Below, one piece after another: positions 43,226-52,480 of a DNA stretch of 64,000 bases (its first letter is position 1; each line of letters begins with the position of its first letter). A program made the translations under genes and the position numbers. The notes beneath the pieces were generated by a model. The model was not told the DNA's origin. It did no database searches and was given only the letters and a program-made list of their open reading frames with translations. This DNA comes from Acidimicrobiia bacterium (GTDB lineage: Bacteria > Actinomycetota > Acidimicrobiia > Spongiisociales > Spongiisociaceae): NCBI GenBank assembly GCA_009841105.1, contig VXMM01000036.1:46225-110224 (forward strand), in the 5' to 3' direction.

Positions 43226-44143
43226 TCAGCTTCTCCGCAGGCGGGGGTTGACGACCGTGTAGCCGACGTCGGCCAGCCAGTTGGACAGCAGGACGATGGT
43301 GATCAGCACCAGCGAGAAGAACTGCGCCACCGGATAGTCCCTCCTCAGCACGGCGTTGACCAGCACCTGCCCCAGGCCGGGCCAACCGAAAATCGTCTCC
43401 ACTACCAGCGCATAACCCACGATCTGCCCGATCCTCAGACCCGCCAGCGACACGATCGGCACCAGCGCGTTGCGGAAAACGTGGCGACCGATGACCTTCG
43501 ACTCCGAGAGGCCGCCCGACCGTAGCGTCCGGACGAAGTCCTGGCTGAGGTTCTCCAGCATGGCCGAACGGGTCATCCGGACGGTCAGCGCCATACCTTC
43601 CATCGCCAGCACCACCGCCGGAAGCACCAGCTGTTTGGGACCGCAGCAGCCGGCGGAGGGGAGCCATCCGAGCACCGACGCAAATAACCACACCGCCAGC
43701 AGGGCCAGCCAGAAGTTGGGCACGGCCATACCGGCCACCGAGAAGGTCATGATCCCGCCGTCCCACCACGAGTTCCGGCGCAGCGAGGCCAGCATGCCCA
43801 GGGGGATGCCCACCCCGAACACGAGCACGAAGGCGGCCACCCCCAGGATGAGGCTGTTGCGGCCGTGCTCGGTTAGCAGCTTCCCGATGTCAGCGTTGTT
43901 GGTGAGGGAGTTGCCCAGATCGCCGGTGAACAACCGGCCCATGTAGTCGAAGTACTGCTCGTGGAACGGGTCGTTGAGCCCGAGCTGTTCCCGGACCGCC
44001 TCGCGTTCCTCCGCCGAAGCCGACGCAGGGACCCGGGCCGCCACCGCGTCACCGCCCGACAGCCGGATGGCGTAGAACACGGCGATCGAGGACAGCACCA
44101 GCACGATCACCATGTATATGGTGCGGGCCAGGACCCGTTTCAT
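43226..44143 (-). CDS. Peptide ABC transporter permease, DppB type (copy 2)
   Basis: 305 residues with six membrane segments and the EAA loop 'RTLRSGGLSESKVIGRHVFRNALVP'. About three quarters of its residues are identical to the 45138-46064 protein, and a ~50-residue C-terminal block (from SLAGLRIGQIVGYALVV on) is fully identical, with nearly identical DNA. The two DppB copies flank one DppC. It overlaps dppC by 4 nt. Confidence 0.92.
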   Translation of the reverse strand: MKRVLARTIYMVIVLVLSSIAVFYAIRLSGGDAVAARVPASASAEEREAVREQLGLNDPFHEQYFDYMGRLFTGDLGNSLTNNADIGKLLTEHGRNSLILGVAAFVLVFGVGIPLGMLASLRRNSWWDGGIMTFSVAGMAVPNFWLALLAVWLFASVLGWLPSAGCCGPKQLVLPAVVLAMEGMALTVRMTRSAMLENLSQDFVRTLRSGGLSESKVIGRHVFRNALVPIVSLAGLRIGQIVGYALVVETIFGWPGLGQVLVNAVLRRDYPVAQFFSLVLITIVLLSNWLADVGYTVVNPRLRRS

Positions 44144-45102
44144 TCCTCGTCAACCCCCTTGGCCTCGTGCCTGAGCCGGGGGTCGAACACGTCCCGCAAA
44201 CCGTCGCCGATCAGCGACACGGCCAGCACCAGCAGCAAGATGGTGATCCCGGGGATGGTGGCGCCCCAATGACCGACCTGTCCGAGCTCGGGCACGTTGT
44301 GCTGTAGGAAGTTGCGGCCGTCGGAGACCATGCCCCCGAGACTGGGGGTGGGAGGCTGGGCGCCCAGACCGATGAAGGAGAGGGCCGCCTCGGCGATGAT
44401 CGCCACCGCCACGTAGTAGGAGGCCAGCACCAGAGCCGGGGCCAGGATGTTGGGGAATAGGTGACGCCACATGATGCGAGAGGTCGACAGACCACCTGCC
44501 CGGGCCGCTTCGACGAACTCCCTCTCGCTAAGAGACAGCACCTCGCCGCGCACCACCCGGGCGATGGCGGCGGTGTTGACGAGGCCAACCGCCAGAATCA
44601 CCGGAAAGAGGCCTTCCCCCAGGCCTCCGGCGAAGAGCACGGCCACCAGAATCAGGGGAAATCCCCACACGAAGTCGACCGTGCCCCTGATCATTCGATC
44701 TTTCCAGCCGCCTAGGAACCCGCCGAACATACCCAGCAAGAGGCCCAGCACCAGGGAGAGCACAGTCACCCCCGCTGCCACCATCAGGCTCACCCGGATG
44801 CCGATGAACACCCGCACCGCCAAGTCACGGCCCAGGTGATCGGTGCCGAGTAGATGGCCCTCGCTGCCCGGGGGTTGCAGGATGGCGGAAAAGCTCTGGT
44901 AGGTGGGGTCGGCGCCCGAGATGATCGGACCGAACAGCCCGGTGCCGAGGACGGCCACCCCGAGCACCGATCCCAGCAGAAGGAGTTTGTTGCGCCGCAT
45001 ACGACCGAGGGCGGCGCGCACCGGCCCTACCCGCTGATTCTCCTCGAACTCGGCGAGCCGCAGGTTCCAGGCTTCCAGATGGGTCGGGGTCCGGTCAGCC
45101 AT
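44140..45102 (-). CDS. Peptide ABC transporter permease, DppC type
   Basis: 320 residues. Cytoplasmic N-terminus, then OppC-type N-terminal segment 'LLLLGSVLGVAVLGTGLFGPII', the permease core and EAA loop 'FVEAARAGGLSTSRIMWRHLFPN'. Forms the membrane channel with a DppB partner. Starts 35 nt after DppB copy 1 and overlaps DppB copy 2 by 4 nt. Confidence 0.93.
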   Translation of the reverse strand: MADRTPTHLEAWNLRLAEFEENQRVGPVRAALGRMRRNKLLLLGSVLGVAVLGTGLFGPIISGADPTYQSFSAILQPPGSEGHLLGTDHLGRDLAVRVFIGIRVSLMVAAGVTVLSLVLGLLLGMFGGFLGGWKDRMIRGTVDFVWGFPLILVAVLFAGGLGEGLFPVILAVGLVNTAAIARVVRGEVLSLSEREFVEAARAGGLSTSRIMWRHLFPNILAPALVLASYYVAVAIIAEAALSFIGLGAQPPTPSLGGMVSDGRNFLQHNVPELGQVGHWGATIPGITILLLVLAVSLIGDGLRDVFDPRLRHEAKGVDEE

Positions 45103-45137
45103 CGTCCATTCCTCGTTGGGCCGATCGCATCATACGT

Positions 45138-46064
45138 TCAAGACCGGGCGGCGCGCAGGCGCGGGTTGGCGAACTGGTAACCCAGATCGGCCGCCCAGTT
45201 GCCCAAGATCACCAGGGCTACCAGCACCAGCGAGAAGAACTGCGCCACCGGATAATCGCGTCTTAGCACGGCGTTGACCAGCACCTGCCCCAGGCCGGGC
45301 CAACCGAAAATGGTCTCCACTACCAGCGCGTAGCCCACGATCTGCCCGATCCGCAGGCCGGCCAGCGACACCAGAGGAATCATGGCGTTTCGCAGCACGT
45401 GGCGCCCGATCACCCGCACCTCCGACAACCCGCCCGACCGGAGGGTCCGGACGAAATCGCGGTCCAGGCTCTCGAGCATGGCCGAGCGGGTCATCCGAAC
45501 GGTGAGAGCCAGACCCTCGGCAGCCAGCACGAACGCCGGCATCACCAGCTGCTTGGGACCGCAGCAGCCGGCGCTGGGTAGCCAGTGGAGGGTGGAGGCG
45601 AACAGCCAGACGGCCAGCAGTGCCAGCCAGAAGTTGGGGATCGCCATGCCGCCCACCGAGAGGGTCATGATCGACGCGTCCACCACGCCGTTGCGGCGCA
45701 GCGAGGCCAGGATCCCCAGCGGGATGCCGAGGCCGAAGACGATCAGCAGGGCGGCCACCCCGAGGATCAGGCTGTGCCGGCCGTGGATCACCAGCATGTC
45801 GACGATGGGGGTGCTGTTCGTCAGCGAGTGCCCCAGGTCGCCTCGAAGCAACCGCCCCATGTAGTCGAAGTACTGCTCGTGGATGGGAAGGTTCAGTCCC
45901 CAGAGCTCTCGGAGCTGCTCGCGCGCCTCCAGCGAGGCCGAGCCCGGCTGGATGACGGCCGCCACCGCGTCGCCCCCCGAGAGCCGGATGGCGTAGAAGA
46001 CCGCCACCGACGAGACCGCCACGATCACCAACATGTAGACGGAGCGGGCTACCAGCCGCCTCAA
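45138..46064 (-). CDS. Peptide ABC transporter permease, DppB type (copy 1)
   Basis: 308 residues, N-terminal 'VAVFYAIRLSGGDAVAA', six membrane helices, EAA loop 'RTLRSGGLSEVRVIGRHVLRNAMIP'. Paralogue of the 43226-44143 gene. It is the first permease gene after the binding-protein gene, from which a hairpin (46086-46109) separates it. Confidence 0.93.
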   Translation of the reverse strand: MRRLVARSVYMLVIVAVSSVAVFYAIRLSGGDAVAAVIQPGSASLEAREQLRELWGLNLPIHEQYFDYMGRLLRGDLGHSLTNSTPIVDMLVIHGRHSLILGVAALLIVFGLGIPLGILASLRRNGVVDASIMTLSVGGMAIPNFWLALLAVWLFASTLHWLPSAGCCGPKQLVMPAFVLAAEGLALTVRMTRSAMLESLDRDFVRTLRSGGLSEVRVIGRHVLRNAMIPLVSLAGLRIGQIVGYALVVETIFGWPGLGQVLVNAVLRRDYPVAQFFSLVLVALVILGNWAADLGYQFANPRLRAARS

Positions 46065-46085
46065 AGCCCGACCCCCCTACGACAA

Positions 46086-46109
46086 AGGGCCGCGCCGGAG
46101 CGCGGCCCT
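46086..46109 (-). terminator. Hairpin between binding-protein and permease genes, probable partial terminator
   Basis: Ten-base arms (46086-46095 agggccgcgc, 46100-46109 gcgcggccct) pair perfectly around a 4-nt loop. Read on the minus strand the hairpin is followed by TTTGTCG, a short T-run. It lies after the solute-binding gene and before the permeases. This position is common for structures that raise the level of the binding protein over the membrane parts. Confidence 0.65.
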
Positions 46110-46146
46110 CTCTCGATCCGAATACCTGCAAGGCTCGTCCAGAGCC

Positions 46147-47988
46147 CTAGGCCTCGATCCAGGTGTCGTTGTAGTACGGGTACAGGTTCCACACGAAGGG
46201 TTGCCATCCGTGCACCTTGTTGTTGTGTACGAACGTGGCGTTCTGGTTCATCAGCGGGATGTACGGAAGCTCCTCGGCCCAGGCCAGCTGGAACTGGGAA
46301 GCCGCTGCCTGCGCCTGCGCCTCGGTGGCAGAGGTCTGCCAGCTGGCGATGGCGTCGTCGACCCGCGGCTCCACGGCGTGCGAGAAGTTCGGCACCGGGA
46401 TGAACTGTGATCCACCGAAGAGGATCAGCACGTCCAGCGGGATCGGCCACAGCCAGAAGAAGAGCGACATCTCGACCGAGTCCCGACCCGGGCCGCTCTG
46501 CTGCTCGAAGGCGAGGGCTCGGTCGACCACATCGAGGTTGGCCCTGACGCCGACGTTGGCAAACTGGGCCTGTACCGCCTCGGCCACCGACTTCTGCACC
46601 GTCTCGTCCTCGACGAGATAGCGGAACTCGAACCTGACCCCGTCGCGCTCCCGGACACCGCCGCTGCCCATCGTCCATCCGGCCCGGTCCAGCTTCTGGT
46701 TGGCCAGATCGAGATCGAACTGGTTGAACTGCTCGACCGCCGACTCGTAGTTCCGGTCGGTGGTCGGGAACGGACCGTAGGTTGCGGCGCCGTTGCCGAA
46801 CAGGATCGCTTGGACCATGCCCTCCCGATCCAGCGCGTGGGACAGGCCCTGGCGGGTCAACCGGTCACCGAAGTACTCGGGATAGTCACGGTTCATCGCC
46901 AGGTGATATCCCGACCACTCGGGGTGCCGAATCACCGTCAGGTCCGAGTTGGACTCGAGGCGCCCGATGTCCTGGTGGGCAGGGTTGATCAGGGTGTCGA
47001 TGTCGCCGTTCTCGAGCTGGGTGGCCCGCTGGCCGGCCTCGGTGATGACCGTCCACCGGATGGCGTCCAGGTGGGCCGGGCCCTTGTTCTCGAAGAACGG
47101 GGTCTGGGAACCGGGGTAGTCATCCCAGCGCCGGACCAGCACGTGGCTCCCCGGTACCCACTCCTCGTGGGTGAATGGACCGGTGCCGTCGGCCAACTCG
47201 GTGCCGTAGGTCGAGGCGGCGTTGAGCTCACCGTCGGCCGTGAGCGAGTGCTCTTTCCAGGTGTTGATGTTGACGATCCGCCAGTACCCGGTCTTGTGCG
47301 GGCCGAGGGCCCCCACCCAGGGGTTCTTCATCTTCATGACGACATCGTTGCCGTCGGCCTCGTAGGTGTCGACGGGCGCCGCCAGGCCGGCGATGAAGCT
47401 GTACGTCTGGATGGACCGGTAGAACTCGGCCACCATCTCGGCGTCGATGGTCCCGCCGGAGTGCGACAGCTTGCCCTCCGGAATGGTGAACCGGTACTCG
47501 AGGCCGTCATCCGAGCCGGAGTACCCGGAAGCGAACTGGGGAACGGTGGCGCCGCTCGGATCGTTCGACAGGATGGCCTCGTAGATAGCGAAGAACGCCG
47601 GGTCGTACCAGTTGGTGGTCGCCGGATCGTGCTTGGAGACGTCGCGGTTGTAACCCTCCCGCAAGGTGCCGCCCGCAACCGGGCCCATCATCGCCGCTTC
47701 TGTCGTAGCAGTGGTCTCCTCCGGCGCGGCCGCCGCCTGGGTAGTAGTGGCGCCGTCGTCCGTGGCCGCGGCTGCGGTGGTGGCCGTGGTGGCTGCCGCG
47801 GTGGTGGCTACAGTGTCGGGCTCGTCGTCGCCGCAGGCTGCCAGTATCGACGCCGCAGCCGCTACTCCCACGCCGGCAACACCCAGACGCTTCATGAACT
47901 GGCGCCGCCCGATCTTCTTGGCCATGTACTGCTCGGTGAGTTCGGTCACCTCCGGACCCAGGTCCGGATCCATCCACGAGTTGCCCAT
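46147..47988 (-). CDS. Peptide/solute-binding lipoprotein (SBP family 5), Tat-exported
   Basis: 613 residues from ATG 47988, which has aggagg 8 nt upstream; in-frame starts at 47994 and 48015 are less well placed. Twin-arginine signal GRRQFMKRLGVAG and lipobox LAACGDDE, then an Ala/Thr linker. The body has SBP_bac_5 features: 'GGTLREGYNRDVSKHDPA' and 'LEYRFTIPEGKLSHSG', and 'PLMNQNATFVHNNKVHGWQP' at the end. It should capture peptides or similar solutes for the DppBC permeases downstream. The Tat signal is usual in lipoproteins of this type in Actinobacteria. Confidence 0.92.
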   Translation of the reverse strand: MGNSWMDPDLGPEVTELTEQYMAKKIGRRQFMKRLGVAGVGVAAAASILAACGDDEPDTVATTAAATTATTAAAATDDGATTTQAAAAPEETTATTEAAMMGPVAGGTLREGYNRDVSKHDPATTNWYDPAFFAIYEAILSNDPSGATVPQFASGYSGSDDGLEYRFTIPEGKLSHSGGTIDAEMVAEFYRSIQTYSFIAGLAAPVDTYEADGNDVVMKMKNPWVGALGPHKTGYWRIVNINTWKEHSLTADGELNAASTYGTELADGTGPFTHEEWVPGSHVLVRRWDDYPGSQTPFFENKGPAHLDAIRWTVITEAGQRATQLENGDIDTLINPAHQDIGRLESNSDLTVIRHPEWSGYHLAMNRDYPEYFGDRLTRQGLSHALDREGMVQAILFGNGAATYGPFPTTDRNYESAVEQFNQFDLDLANQKLDRAGWTMGSGGVRERDGVRFEFRYLVEDETVQKSVAEAVQAQFANVGVRANLDVVDRALAFEQQSGPGRDSVEMSLFFWLWPIPLDVLILFGGSQFIPVPNFSHAVEPRVDDAIASWQTSATEAQAQAAASQFQLAWAEELPYIPLMNQNATFVHNNKVHGWQPFVWNLYPYYNDTWIEA

Positions 47989-48093
47989 AAGCATGTCCTC
48001 CTTTGCTCGCGCCACTGACGCTCGCCGGTTATCTTATCCTGTTGCTCGCTACGGCGTGGAACGAAGTTCACATCGATTGAAAAAGGCGGAGAC

Positions 48094-49056
48094 ATGGAAC
48101 GGTTCCTGGTGACAGGATCAGCGGGGTGCCTCGGCGCCTGGGCGGTTCACGAGTTGGTCAGGGAAGGAACTGCGGTGGTCGCGTTCGACATAAGCGACAC
48201 TCCTCATCGCCTACGGCTCCTGCTCGACGAAGAAGAGCTTTCGGCCGTCCGGTTCCGCCAGGGGGACATTCGCGACAGCGAGGCGGTCGAGGCGGTTATC
48301 GCGGAGAACCGGATCACCCACGTGGTCCACCTGGCCGCCCTCCAGGTCCCGTTCTGCGCGGCCGATCCGGTGAACGGCTCCCGGGTCAACGTCACCGGCA
48401 CCCTGAACGTCCTAGAGGCGGCCCGCCGGTCTGACGGCGGGGTCAGGGGCGTTACCTATGCGAGCTCGATCGGCGTGTTCGGCCCCGCCGAGATGTACGA
48501 AGGCGGGGTGGTCGACGACGAGTCCCCCGCCGCCCCGACCACACTCTACGGCGCCTACAAGCAGGCCAACGAGTGGACCGCCCGCATCTACAGCACCGAC
48601 TGGGGAGTCGGCTCAGTGGGTCTTCGACCCTCCGTCATCTACGGGCTGGGACGCGATCAGGGCCTTACTTCGGCGGCCACGGTGGCGATGCTGTCCGCCG
48701 CGGCCGGACGCTCCGCCCACATCACCCACGGCGGAACTGTGACATACCAGCACGCCCAGGACATGGCCTGCATCTTCATCGCCGCCGCTCGACTTGAGGC
48801 CGGCCGAGCGCTGGTCCACAACGTGGGCGGCCCGGTGGCTCACATCTCGGAAGTGGCGGCGGCAATCGACGCCACCGCGCCCGGAATCCGGACCACCTAC
48901 GACGATGCGCCCTTCCCGCTTCCCTCGATCATCGACGGCGCCGGCCTCGAGCAGGCCATCGACATTCCCCAGCGCCCGCTCGCGGAGGGGATCGCGGGAA
49001 CGGTCGACGACTTCCGCCGCCTGCTCGCCGAGGGCCGGGTCCGGCCGCCGGCCTGA
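48094..49056 (+). CDS. NAD-dependent epimerase/dehydratase (extended SDR)
   Basis: 320 residues. Rossmann motif VTGSAGCLGAWAV near the start, Ser/Thr region 'VTYASSIGVFGPAEM' and catalytic YGAYKQAN (Tyr-x3-Lys). Acts on a nucleotide sugar or small sugar or lactone; substrate unknown. Ribosome site aaaggcggag. Divergent to the binding-protein gene with only ~100 nt between. Confidence 0.88.
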   Translation: MERFLVTGSAGCLGAWAVHELVREGTAVVAFDISDTPHRLRLLLDEEELSAVRFRQGDIRDSEAVEAVIAENRITHVVHLAALQVPFCAADPVNGSRVNVTGTLNVLEAARRSDGGVRGVTYASSIGVFGPAEMYEGGVVDDESPAAPTTLYGAYKQANEWTARIYSTDWGVGSVGLRPSVIYGLGRDQGLTSAATVAMLSAAAGRSAHITHGGTVTYQHAQDMACIFIAAARLEAGRALVHNVGGPVAHISEVAAAIDATAPGIRTTYDDAPFPLPSIIDGAGLEQAIDIPQRPLAEGIAGTVDDFRRLLAEGRVRPPA

Positions 49057-49210
49057 CCGAGTCGTCCGGACCTGAGCGCTCAACCGGCAAGGGTCTGGAA
49101 GAGCGCGCTCTTTCGCGATAGATACCGGGGAGGGATCGGAGCGCCCAACCCGACCATCAGTTTCGGGCCGGCCTCCGGACACGGCGACCGGGATGCGAAA
49201 GGAGACCGAG

Positions 49211-49948
49211 ATGGCGCGCGAATACTGCTCCGTCACCCACGGAGACACCACCATCGAGTTCGAGGTACGCCGGAGCGACCGCCGGACCAGGACGGTCGAG
49301 GTGGCCGTGACACCCACCGGCGTGCGGGTGTACGCCCCAAGAGCCGCGCCGGTGGCCGAACTCAAGCGGTTCGTCCGGTCCAAGGCGCCCTGGATTCTCG
49401 GCCACCTGGCCGATCTGGAACGAGCCTGCCAGCCCGGCCTGCGGGAGAGCCAGATCATGCCCTACCTGGGCCGAGCCGTGCCCCTCTCCTACGAGACGGG
49501 GGACCTGCCCGGACCGGAGGTGGACTTCGACGGGAACCGGTTCACAGTGACCGTCCCGCCCGGGCCGGACGACGACTCCCGCCTCCTGAGCGTCGGCCAC
49601 ACCTTCGTGGCCTGGTACAACGCCCGGGCCTGGGAGCGGATCCCGGCCACGGTCGACGCTTGGTGGCCGCTCCTCGGTCGCGGCCCGAAGTCGAGGATCC
49701 TGATCCGCGACCAGAAGAGCCGCTGGGCCAGCTGTGCTCGCGATGGCACCCTCCGCTTCAACTGGCGGGTCATCATGCTGGAGCCGAGGCTCATCGACTA
49801 CGTGGTGGTGCACGAACTCGCCCATCTCGAGGTCAAGGGCCACCCACCCGAGTTCTGGAACCGGGTGGCCGCCGCCCTACCCGACGTGGACGAGCGCCGG
49901 AGAGGGCTGAAAGAGGCCGCATCCAGCCTGCCGCTCTGGAGCCTGTGA
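49211..49948 (+). CDS. YgjP-like M48-type metallopeptidase domain protein
   Basis: 245 residues from ATG 49211 with gaaaggag upstream (an alternative start is 49193). Zn motif VVHELAHLEVKGHPPEFW (HExxH, third ligand region HxxxFW) and 'LIRDQKSRWASCARDGTLRFNW', the hallmark of YgjP/DUF45 proteins. These are often linked to restriction or repair genes; here neighbours do not help. Confidence 0.9.
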   Translation: MAREYCSVTHGDTTIEFEVRRSDRRTRTVEVAVTPTGVRVYAPRAAPVAELKRFVRSKAPWILGHLADLERACQPGLRESQIMPYLGRAVPLSYETGDLPGPEVDFDGNRFTVTVPPGPDDDSRLLSVGHTFVAWYNARAWERIPATVDAWWPLLGRGPKSRILIRDQKSRWASCARDGTLRFNWRVIMLEPRLIDYVVVHELAHLEVKGHPPEFWNRVAAALPDVDERRRGLKEAASSLPLWSL

Positions 49949-50012
49949 GGGGAGAGACATCTGGCGCCGGGACGGAACCGTTCGGCCGACTGCCGAGCGA
50001 CGGTCCTATCGA

Positions 50013-52478
50013 TCAGCGGGCGGCTTCGAGGGCTCGGGTTATGAATGAGGCCATCTGGTTGCGCTTGACGGGCTGGTTCGGGCAGTAGTTGCGGCCGGGT
50101 GTCGTCTTGCATCCGTGGGTGATACCGGCTGCGAGTATCCCTTCTACCGCCCCTGCGTATGAAGCGGACGCGGGTACATCGTCGAAGACACCTGCCGGTG
50201 TCTCGACCGCTTCGATCCCGTTGAAGGCTCTGGTCAGCAATACGGCCATCTGGGCGCGGGTGACCACGTCCTTGGGTCGGTAGGTTCCGTCGCCGTACCC
50301 GCTGGTGATTCCCAGTTCGGCCAGGCGGTCAACGTAGGGCCGGTACCAGGCGTCGCCGTCCACGTCGGAGAACACCGACGGCCCGGATCCTGCGGCGGGG
50401 GTTTCGCCGAGCGCCAGTATCAGGAACTTGGCCAGCTGAGCGCGGGTTATCTCGTGGTTGGGGCAGAACAGTTTGAGGTCCGGGTTGCAGCCGTCGGTGA
50501 TCCCTAGCCTCACCAACGTTTCGATCGCTTCTTCGTGCGTACTGTTCTCGTCGTCCGCGAAGGCTCCCCGGTAGGGGTTGCCCACCCATACGTGGAACAA
50601 GTCCCCGACCCGTTCGGTCACCTCGACACGGTAGCCCTCGACAGTCAAGGCTTCGCCGGGTCCGTACACATGGTCGGTCAGTTCCTCGACCTCCCGATCG
50701 TCATTAGGGGGTGGTGGCACCTGCTGAGTCCGCCGGTTCGTGCCGGTGCACGAGAGCCGATCCGGGTTTTGCGGAGACTCCCGGCAGACCGAGGCGCGCT
50801 GGTCGATGCGGTAGACCTCCACCCCTTCGGCGGGTATGCCCTGGTCGTATTTTCTGGCAACCCTGGCGCCGAGGGAGATGAAGTGCCCGGACGCGCCGGT
50901 CGGGATGACCAGCATTTGAGTGCCGGACGTGCCTACGGGCGCCAGTTGGTAGGCAGCAATCCCACCATCATGAACCGCTACATCCCCAGGTTCGATCCAA
51001 CCCGCCGCATACCGGTTCGGGGCGATGGTGCCGGCAACCAGTCCATGCTGTCCTAGCTGCCACTCTGGCAGGCTGCCACTGATCATGTCCATCGGGTTCT
51101 CGTACTCGTCCACCTCTTGACCTTCCTCCAAGAGCGCTTCGTCGGTTTCGGGACGGTTCCCGCCGTAGGAATGGGGCCACCCCAGCGCGTGGCCCATTTC
51201 GTGAGCTACCACATCAAGGCTGATATGGTCCGGGTAGTCACAGTTTGAGCAGTGCTCGGATACTGGTAACACCGCCTCGGCGGTGAGCGCAAGGTCCCGA
51301 CCGTTCTCCGGGAAACCCGCAGCCGTGACCTGCCACAGGTGTTCAACGAACGACCCGGCCCACGATCCGGCACCGCCGGAACTGACGAGACCCTCCTTGT
51401 CGAGGATGACCACGGCTCCCTCCGCTCCACCCTCCGATACCTCAGCGACGCGGCCTTCGCACCCGTAGTCTCTGGCGTGATCCGACGAAATCCCGGGGTC
51501 GGCTCCGACGGTTCCGCCTGCTACGAACTCCGGCCGATACTTACCTTCTGAAAGCCAAGCGAAATACGGGGTGATCTCCCCGTTCAACAGAGCCACAGTC
51601 GACACGACATCGATACCTAGGGACCCGTCCGCGACGTCGCATACCCACACCTCCCAGATGTCGGCCCCGACCGAATACGCCCGAGCGAAACGATGATCAG
51701 CGATCAAACCGGCCGGGTCGTGGTCATCACGGTTGGCGATGGCCCACTCCGAAGCGAACAACCCGCGGCCGGCTTCGTTGACCGCCGCGACCGCCACGTA
51801 GTACTCCTGATAGTCCACCAACTCCTCAACCACATGGCTACGCACGTCGGCGCCAAGCGGCCCACCCGACCGCGTCCACACCACCTCATCGGCCTTCTCG
51901 GAAGAATCCTGCCGCCGATCCTGCCCACGTATGTACCAGACCTCATAGCCCGTCACCGCCGAGCCACCATCATCAGCGGGAGAGTCCCACTCCACCGTTA
52001 CCGAGCCGGATCCTGCCGCCGTGACCCCCACGGCGGGCGAGTCCGGCGGCCGTACTTCAGGCGCCACCGGACCCGGCCGAACCAGCACGGAATCATCGGA
52101 CCAGACCCTGTCATCGTCGCCATACTTCGCCACAACCGTCAACTCGTACCAGACACCGTTGGTCAGGCCCGGGACCCGACCCTGCCGGTTGTCCGGGCCC
52201 ACGTCACCGGCCGATCTGTAGGACCACCATCGCGCCTGCACCGGCTGAGCGCCACCCTCGATGGCCGCGAGGCGGTAATGCACCCGGTAACCGTCCGCCT
52301 TCGGACGGCCTCCAGGCACATCCCAGCCGACTGTCACCGATCCATCCGCCTCGGCCACCACCCGCACATTCACCGGAGCCGCCGGCGACTCCGGGCCGTC
52401 TGCTTGGGCGGCGGCACCGGACGTGGCAGCGAGCGTCATGGCGCCCACCATGGCCACCCCCGCCGCCATCCGGACCAT
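50013..52478 (-). CDS. Secreted FN3-zincin-SLH multidomain protein
   Basis: 821 residues. Signal peptide 1-26. Two fibronectin type III domains (~33-130 and ~142-250). A metzincin-like peptidase (~265-520) with HEMGHALGWPH near 425 and a Met-turn-like NPMDMISG; Cys pairs nearby. A linker then leads to three SLH-like repeats (~640-820) of the same kind as in the amidase at 34837-36336. It should be held on the cell surface and may degrade proteins. The Glu of HExxH is present, so activity is likely. Confidence 0.87.
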   Translation of the reverse strand: MVRMAAGVAMVGAMTLAATSGAAAQADGPESPAAPVNVRVVAEADGSVTVGWDVPGGRPKADGYRVHYRLAAIEGGAQPVQARWWSYRSAGDVGPDNRQGRVPGLTNGVWYELTVVAKYGDDDRVWSDDSVLVRPGPVAPEVRPPDSPAVGVTAAGSGSVTVEWDSPADDGGSAVTGYEVWYIRGQDRRQDSSEKADEVVWTRSGGPLGADVRSHVVEELVDYQEYYVAVAAVNEAGRGLFASEWAIANRDDHDPAGLIADHRFARAYSVGADIWEVWVCDVADGSLGIDVVSTVALLNGEITPYFAWLSEGKYRPEFVAGGTVGADPGISSDHARDYGCEGRVAEVSEGGAEGAVVILDKEGLVSSGGAGSWAGSFVEHLWQVTAAGFPENGRDLALTAEAVLPVSEHCSNCDYPDHISLDVVAHEMGHALGWPHSYGGNRPETDEALLEEGQEVDEYENPMDMISGSLPEWQLGQHGLVAGTIAPNRYAAGWIEPGDVAVHDGGIAAYQLAPVGTSGTQMLVIPTGASGHFISLGARVARKYDQGIPAEGVEVYRIDQRASVCRESPQNPDRLSCTGTNRRTQQVPPPPNDDREVEELTDHVYGPGEALTVEGYRVEVTERVGDLFHVWVGNPYRGAFADDENSTHEEAIETLVRLGITDGCNPDLKLFCPNHEITRAQLAKFLILALGETPAAGSGPSVFSDVDGDAWYRPYVDRLAELGITSGYGDGTYRPKDVVTRAQMAVLLTRAFNGIEAVETPAGVFDDVPASASYAGAVEGILAAGITHGCKTTPGRNYCPNQPVKRNQMASFITRALEAAR

Positions 52479-52480
52479 GC

